This document shows positions 53,530-57,411 of a DNA stretch of 57,411 nucleotides, piece by piece. The DNA lies in NCBI GenBank assembly GCA_003858485.1, contig RQYD01000021.1:1-57411 (forward strand), written 5' to 3'. The translations under genes were made by a program, and so were the position numbers. The DNA comes from Clostridiales bacterium COT073_COT-073. Lineage in GTDB: Bacteria > Bacillota > Clostridia > Lachnospirales > Vallitaleaceae. Position 1 is the first letter of the stretch; each line of letters begins with the position of its first letter. A model generated the notes under the pieces. That model was not told the DNA's origin and did no database searches. It saw only the letters and a list, made by a program, of their open reading frames with translations.

Positions 53530-54231
53530 TTATTGTGGCGGTCTTTGCTGTGGATTGCCTTGATATGGCATCTGCTGCCCAGGTTGTGGCGGCATTGGCT
53601 GCCCTTGATATCCACCCTGTGGCGGCATTGGCCTTGGCTGTGGTTGCCCCTGATAGCCTTGTGGCGGCATTGGCCTTGGCTGCGGCTGACCCTGATAGCC
53701 TTGTGGCGGCATTGGTCTTTGCTGCGGTTGACCTGGATAACCCGCTTGATATGGTGGCTGGCCATATTGAGGAAATGGCACTGCTCCTATCGGCATATAT
53801 CCACCCGTCTTACTGTCATAAATTCCTAAAAACTCAGCACCACTAAAAGCCAGCAACGGCATAAAAACAATTGGCAGTAAAATCATTCCAATAACAAAAC
53901 CAATACCCTTGCCAAAGTTTTTACCAAGTTTATAAATGGTAACCAATCCAATGAAAGCATTTACTATCGGAACCAACATCAACAGAAATAAAATTCCCTT
54001 GCCCCAACTGATCTTGTACATCACAAACAGATTATAAAATGGTACAATCGCTGCCCAGCCCGGTTCACCTGCTTTGGCAAAAAGTTTCCACATAGAAATG
54101 ATCATCACTACCGTCAGGATCAATCCGAAAATTCCGGAAAGAACCCCTACCATCTGTGCTTGTCTGGCCGCTTTTTCATAATCAGCCATCGCAAGCGGCA
54201 AATTCATTGCCAGTCCATACAAAACATTCAT
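53530..54231 (-). CDS. DUF5684 membrane protein with Pro/Gln repeats
   Basis: 233 residues. An N-terminal segment (ADYEKAARQAQMVGVLSGIF) leads into a DUF5684 domain (MWKLFAKAGEPGWAAIVPFY, YKISWGKGILFLLMLVPIV, KNFGKGIGFVIGMILLP, FLGIYD). The tail has a 14-residue unit, GYQGQPQPRPMPPQ, in about three copies. Compared with the paralogue at 52374, the membrane part is conserved and the tail has a different repeat, so the tails evolved separately. A single promoter region (54232-54546, AT-rich, no gene) is likely. Confidence 0.85.
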   Translation of the reverse strand: MNVLYGLAMNLPLAMADYEKAARQAQMVGVLSGIFGLILTVVMIISMWKLFAKAGEPGWAAIVPFYNLFVMYKISWGKGILFLLMLVPIVNAFIGLVTIYKLGKNFGKGIGFVIGMILLPIVFMPLLAFSGAEFLGIYDSKTGGYMPIGAVPFPQYGQPPYQAGYPGQPQQRPMPPQGYQGQPQPRPMPPQGYQGQPQPRPMPPQGGYQGQPMPPQPGQQMPYQGNPQQRPPQ

Positions 54232-54546
54232 TTTTCTTCTCTCCCTTCTAATAAATTAAATTGTTTCTCACTTTACATCTTTTACCTTAACTTTCCCATA
54301 TTATCCCTTTTCTTGCTTAAACCGGCAGTCAAAGGAAATCCTCTGTCCTTTTTATTGCTACATAAAACTACTTTATATCCGCCTGTTTATTTATACATCA
54401 AAAGCACAGGTTACATACAAACATAAAGTCTGGTTTAAAAAGACTGTTTCAACAAAATAGTGGAAAGTTAATTTTTCTTTTTACATCAAGTTTTCATAAA
54501 CATATTATAACATTTTTACAAAAACTGTCAACTGTTTTTCTATTCA

Positions 54547-55407
54547 TCAACCATTGTTTTTCAGTTCATCAATACTGATCTCATATTTTTTATCACAAAA
54601 ATGACATTCCACTGTAATTGGCTTATTTTCTGCCAGGATGTCTGCCAATTCCTCTTTTTGCAGGCCCCTGACCGCCCGGATAAATCGTTCTTTTTCACAA
54701 TTGCAATGATAGCGGATCATTTTTTCTTCCATTTTTTCAGCCGACAAACCCTGTAAGATCAAATCGGCCATTTCAGCCGTTGACATTCCCTGCTCCAGAA
54801 GCTGTGTCACTGTCGGTAAGGTGGCAATATTTTTTTCCAATTGACTGATGGTTTCCTCAGAAGCAAATGGCATTAATTGCACAATAAAACCACCAGCCTG
54901 CCGGACACTGCCATCAACATCAACCAGTACACCAAGTGCAACCGCAGACGGCGTTTGCTCTGATTCTGCAAAATAAGCTGTAAAGTCCTCGGCAATTTCA
55001 CCGCTGACTAAATTCATTTGACTGCTGTATGGCTCTTTTAAGCCAAAGTCTTTAACAACTGATAAACGGCCATGACCAATTCCGCCGGAAATATCAAGTT
55101 TGCCATTTTCTTTAATTAAAGTTTCCGTATCCGGATTGATAGTATAGCCTTTTAAATCACCCGCTTCGACTGTGGCCAACAGTCCGCCAAGTGGTCCGTC
55201 GCCTTTAATTTGTACTGTTAATTTGACACGTTCTGATTTTTCCATGCAGTACATCAAGCCGGTGCCAATCAACAAACGGCCCAGGGCAGCTGTAGCCAAG
55301 GGCAGAGAATGATGCAAATTTCTGGCCGTTTCTACTATTTCTCTGGCATTGGTAATGTAAAGCCGCAGCTCTTTTTTCTGGTCAGTGTATAATTCTACAA
55401 TACTCAT
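54547..55407 (-). CDS. hslO: redox-regulated chaperone Hsp33
   Basis: 286 residues. Hsp33 is a holdase switched on when oxidation releases zinc from four cysteines, seen here as HCNCEKERF (CxC) and VECHFCDKKYE (CxxC) in the C-terminal 60 residues. The core has NARDIVE-type NAREIVETARNLHHSLP, GDGPLGGLLATVEAGDLKGY, GGFIVQLMPFASEETI. Normal length. It lies between the dispersed repeat (55436) and the AT-rich gap (54232-54546). Confidence 0.95.
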   Translation of the reverse strand: MSIVELYTDQKKELRLYITNAREIVETARNLHHSLPLATAALGRLLIGTGLMYCMEKSERVKLTVQIKGDGPLGGLLATVEAGDLKGYTINPDTETLIKENGKLDISGGIGHGRLSVVKDFGLKEPYSSQMNLVSGEIAEDFTAYFAESEQTPSAVALGVLVDVDGSVRQAGGFIVQLMPFASEETISQLEKNIATLPTVTQLLEQGMSTAEMADLILQGLSAEKMEEKMIRYHCNCEKERFIRAVRGLQKEELADILAENKPITVECHFCDKKYEISIDELKNNG

Positions 55408-55435
55408 ATCTTTTCTTCCTTTTCTAATTTTAATA

Positions 55436-55610
55436 TACTCAACTTTCCCACAGTCTTTTTCGGGGCCATCCCATCCTCTTCTGAAAGCTATCTTTCACAC
55501 CGGTTTCAGGTAGTGCACAAACATGTCTTTGCGTAAAAACCGAAACATTTCTGAGCAGTCAGAAAGTCAACCCGAAAAAGTCATTCCATGGAATATGACA
55601 AAACTGATTT
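55436..55610 (+). repeat. dispersed intergenic repeat, copy 4
   Basis: Starts CTCAACTTTCCCACAGTCTT at about 55438, nearly identical to the start of the copy at 57317, then diverges. It ends near AGAAAGTCAACCCGAAAAAG. Lies between hslO and the ClC gene. Confidence 0.6.
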
Positions 55611-55671
55611 GTCGCCAATCATCCTTATCCTTAAACCCTATTTCTGATACCATTTAATATCAGAATATTTC

Positions 55672-57234
55672 TTAAACATTATTATAATAATGTTTAATAT
55701 CATACAGCTGATCATCATTACACAGTACAATAATCCTGTCACCACCTCGAATCACTGTATCACCCTGGGGCACAATTTCTTCGCCGCCACGATACAGGCC
55801 AACGATCAGTGAATGTTCCGGTCCGTTGATATCCTTAATTGCCTTACCGTCAATGGTTGAACCAACCCGAATATAAAATTCACTGAGCGCCCTGGCTAAA
55901 TGCGGTCTGTCCTTATCTTCGGCATGCAGGCCATGCAGCAGTCTTTCCAGCAGCGATTCATAAATCGGCTTGCTCTTTAACAGTTCAGCTGTTAAATAAG
56001 CAGTAATAACCACCACCGAAAGACTGGAAATATGAAGGAAGGAGCCGGTCATTTCTGTTACCAACAAAACCGATAAAATTGGCGAACGAATTACTCCGGT
56101 CAGCACTCCGGCCATGGCAAAAATAATAAAATTAATATAAAATTCTGCTGGAATCCAGTTAAAATAAGCTCCGCTTTCCAGGAAAATCGCACCGGTTACT
56201 CCGCCAATCACCAACACCGGCAAAAAAATACCGCCCTGTGCTCCACTGCCATAACTGACAGAAGTAAAAAATATCTTCAGACCTAAAATCAGCAATAAAA
56301 ATCCGATTGTAGCCGGATGCTCAGCCAGATTTTCCATTAACTCATGGCCGCCACCCAGAACATAGGGAAAAATCAAGCCAAACACCGCTGCTGCTACAAA
56401 GGCAATAATCGGCCAATACTCTTTTTTAAGCGGCAGTTTGGCATAAATGTCCTGTCCCTTTAACAACATAAAATTGAAAACCACACCCACCATACCACAA
56501 AATATCCCAAGTACAATCAGCCAGCCATATAGCTTAAGTGGCAGGGTTTCTTTCACCGTAAAGGAAAAGACCGGTGCCAGACCAAACACATTCTTAGATA
56601 CATAATCGGCTGTCACACTGGCCAGTAAGGACGGAATTAACAAGAGAGGGGCAAAATTTTTATGCATTTCCTCAAGGGTAAACAAAGTGCCGGAGATCGG
56701 CGCATTAAAAGCTGCCGCCAAGCCCGCACTGGCCCCGGCTGAAATCAAGTATCGCTCCTCATTATTATCTCTTTTTAAAATTTGTGAAACCAGCTTTCCG
56801 GCTGCTGCTCCAAGTTGAATAGATGGTCCTTCCCGGCCCAATGATAAACCACCCAAATTAGCCAATGAGCCTCCCAGAAATTTAGCTCCAATTAACCGCC
56901 ATGGCTTCATATTAACCACTCCCAGCACTTCACCCTGTACTTGGGGAATACCGCTGCCACTACTGAGCGGTACTAATTTGACTAAAATACCAACAGCCAG
57001 GCCTAATGCTGCCAGTCCTGAAAAAATCAGCGGAATCAGCCACATATTTTGTCTGGCTGCGGCATAAACAGTTTCACTGATATGTCCGATATAGCCCAGG
57101 GTCAGGCGATAGGCAATTGACACCAAGCCGGCAATGATGCCGACTAAAATACCATCAACCACCACTCGTCTGCGTAAACTTATAAAACTATGCATGACAT
57201 CTGCTTTGGCTGAGTGTTTTTCTCTTTTCTTCAC
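55672..57234 (-). CDS. ClC-family chloride channel/antiporter with RCK-C domain
   Basis: About 520 residues. ClC core: SSGSGIPQVQG, GREGPSIQLGAA with the gating Glu, FNAPISGTLFTLEE, and the QGGIFLPVLV anion-binding helix. The C-terminal about 75 residues (STIDGKAIKDINGPEHSLIV, PQGDTVIRGGDRIIVLCND) form a TrkA-C (RCK-C) regulatory domain, as in one group of bacterial ClC proteins. AAAAGGAG lies 6 bases before GTG at 57234, while the ATG six codons earlier has no ribosome site; I prefer the GTG, but the ATG at 57252 is possible. Confidence 0.92.
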   Translation of the reverse strand: MKKREKHSAKADVMHSFISLRRRVVVDGILVGIIAGLVSIAYRLTLGYIGHISETVYAAARQNMWLIPLIFSGLAALGLAVGILVKLVPLSSGSGIPQVQGEVLGVVNMKPWRLIGAKFLGGSLANLGGLSLGREGPSIQLGAAAGKLVSQILKRDNNEERYLISAGASAGLAAAFNAPISGTLFTLEEMHKNFAPLLLIPSLLASVTADYVSKNVFGLAPVFSFTVKETLPLKLYGWLIVLGIFCGMVGVVFNFMLLKGQDIYAKLPLKKEYWPIIAFVAAAVFGLIFPYVLGGGHELMENLAEHPATIGFLLLILGLKIFFTSVSYGSGAQGGIFLPVLVIGGVTGAIFLESGAYFNWIPAEFYINFIIFAMAGVLTGVIRSPILSVLLVTEMTGSFLHISSLSVVVITAYLTAELLKSKPIYESLLERLLHGLHAEDKDRPHLARALSEFYIRVGSTIDGKAIKDINGPEHSLIVGLYRGGEEIVPQGDTVIRGGDRIIVLCNDDQLYDIKHYYNNV

Positions 57235-57309
57235 TATTTTCTCCTTTTCCATTTTTATACTTATTCCTTATTTAAATAAAATGATTTTTTCCGCTTTCTA
57301 ACAGTAGGT

Positions 57310-57411
57310 ATACTAACTCAACTTTCCCACAGTCTTTTTGGGCTCTATCCCGCTCCGGGGAGCGGGCACATGGGTTCCACCGCTTTCGCCACATACTTCG
57401 TAAGATGGCTT
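57310..57411 (+). repeat. dispersed intergenic repeat, copy 5 (cut by window end)
   Basis: AACTCAACTTTCCCACAGTC, then CCCGCTCCGGGGAGCGGG (57349-57366, a perfect palindrome), GGCACATGG and CGTAAGATGGCTT. It aligns with 3930-3810 read on the minus strand. It continues beyond the window. Confidence 0.65.

Noticed and set aside
53425-53829. Plus-strand 134-codon ORF rich in WRHW repeats
   Set aside because: It is the antisense shadow of the Pro/Gln repeats in the DUF5684 gene.

Overview
The window looks like chromosome from an AT-rich, low-GC Gram-positive anaerobe (Bacillota, probably class Clostridia). The grounds are the pyrH-frr-uppS-cdsA order, strong AGGAGG ribosome binding sites, a membrane pyrophosphatase, paired DUF5684 proteins, a glycyl-radical choline microcompartment and a Tn4451-type element carrying tet(O). 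Species cannot be fixed from the sequence. I see no rRNA, tRNA or CRISPR array.

Layout. 1-3440: pyrH, frr, uppS and cdsA on the minus strand, ending at a dense set of palindromes at the left edge. 3441-6090: an intergenic repeat copy, then a rhodanese lipoprotein, a GlsB-type membrane protein and a TspO-like membrane protein on the plus strand. 6091-34280: an accessory island on the minus strand. In transcription order from the right it holds a choline-utilisation (cut) bacterial microcompartment operon (33693 down to 20454), a TPR/DUF4037 nucleotidyltransferase-like gene, a DUF4125 gene and a MerR-family regulator. A mobilizable tet(O) transposon of about 11 kb (7306-18295) sits inside the DUF4125 gene and separates the regulator from the operon. 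34281-57411: chromosomal housekeeping genes (tsaE, a YcxB-like protein, tex, marR, biotin ligase, apt, recJ, a two-component system, an HDOD protein, a SleB-type hydrolase, gpmA, rlmH, hppA, two DUF5684 proteins, hslO, a ClC channel), with dispersed repeats in the larger gaps.

The microcompartment. The 848-residue glycyl radical enzyme carries the complete choline TMA-lyase residue set, so the substrate is very probably choline. CutC and its activase CutD would make trimethylamine and acetaldehyde. An acylating aldehyde dehydrogenase, PduL phosphotransacylase and an iron alcohol dehydrogenase would turn acetaldehyde into acetyl-phosphate and ethanol. Eight BMC-domain shell genes are present (four plain hexamer-type, one hexamer-type with a C-terminal extension, two permuted EutS-like, one pentamer) and no tandem-domain BMC-T gene. 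A second aldehyde-dehydrogenase-like protein lacks the catalytic cysteine. The operon promoter has a 19-base spacer containing an 18-base dyad, the layout expected for activation by a MerR protein, and the only MerR gene in the window lies at the far end of the same island.

The mobile element. Its order is tnpX-type serine recombinase, small ORF, ydbC, parB-like, mobV relaxase, a MobV-type oriT with iteron-like repeats, a RepA-like ATPase, three sigma-like genes (one broken), a cysteine-rich KTR gene, tet(O) with an attenuator leader, and tnpV. Removing it at a shared TC (GA) dinucleotide rejoins DUF4125 in frame as a 193-codon gene, which fixes both ends.
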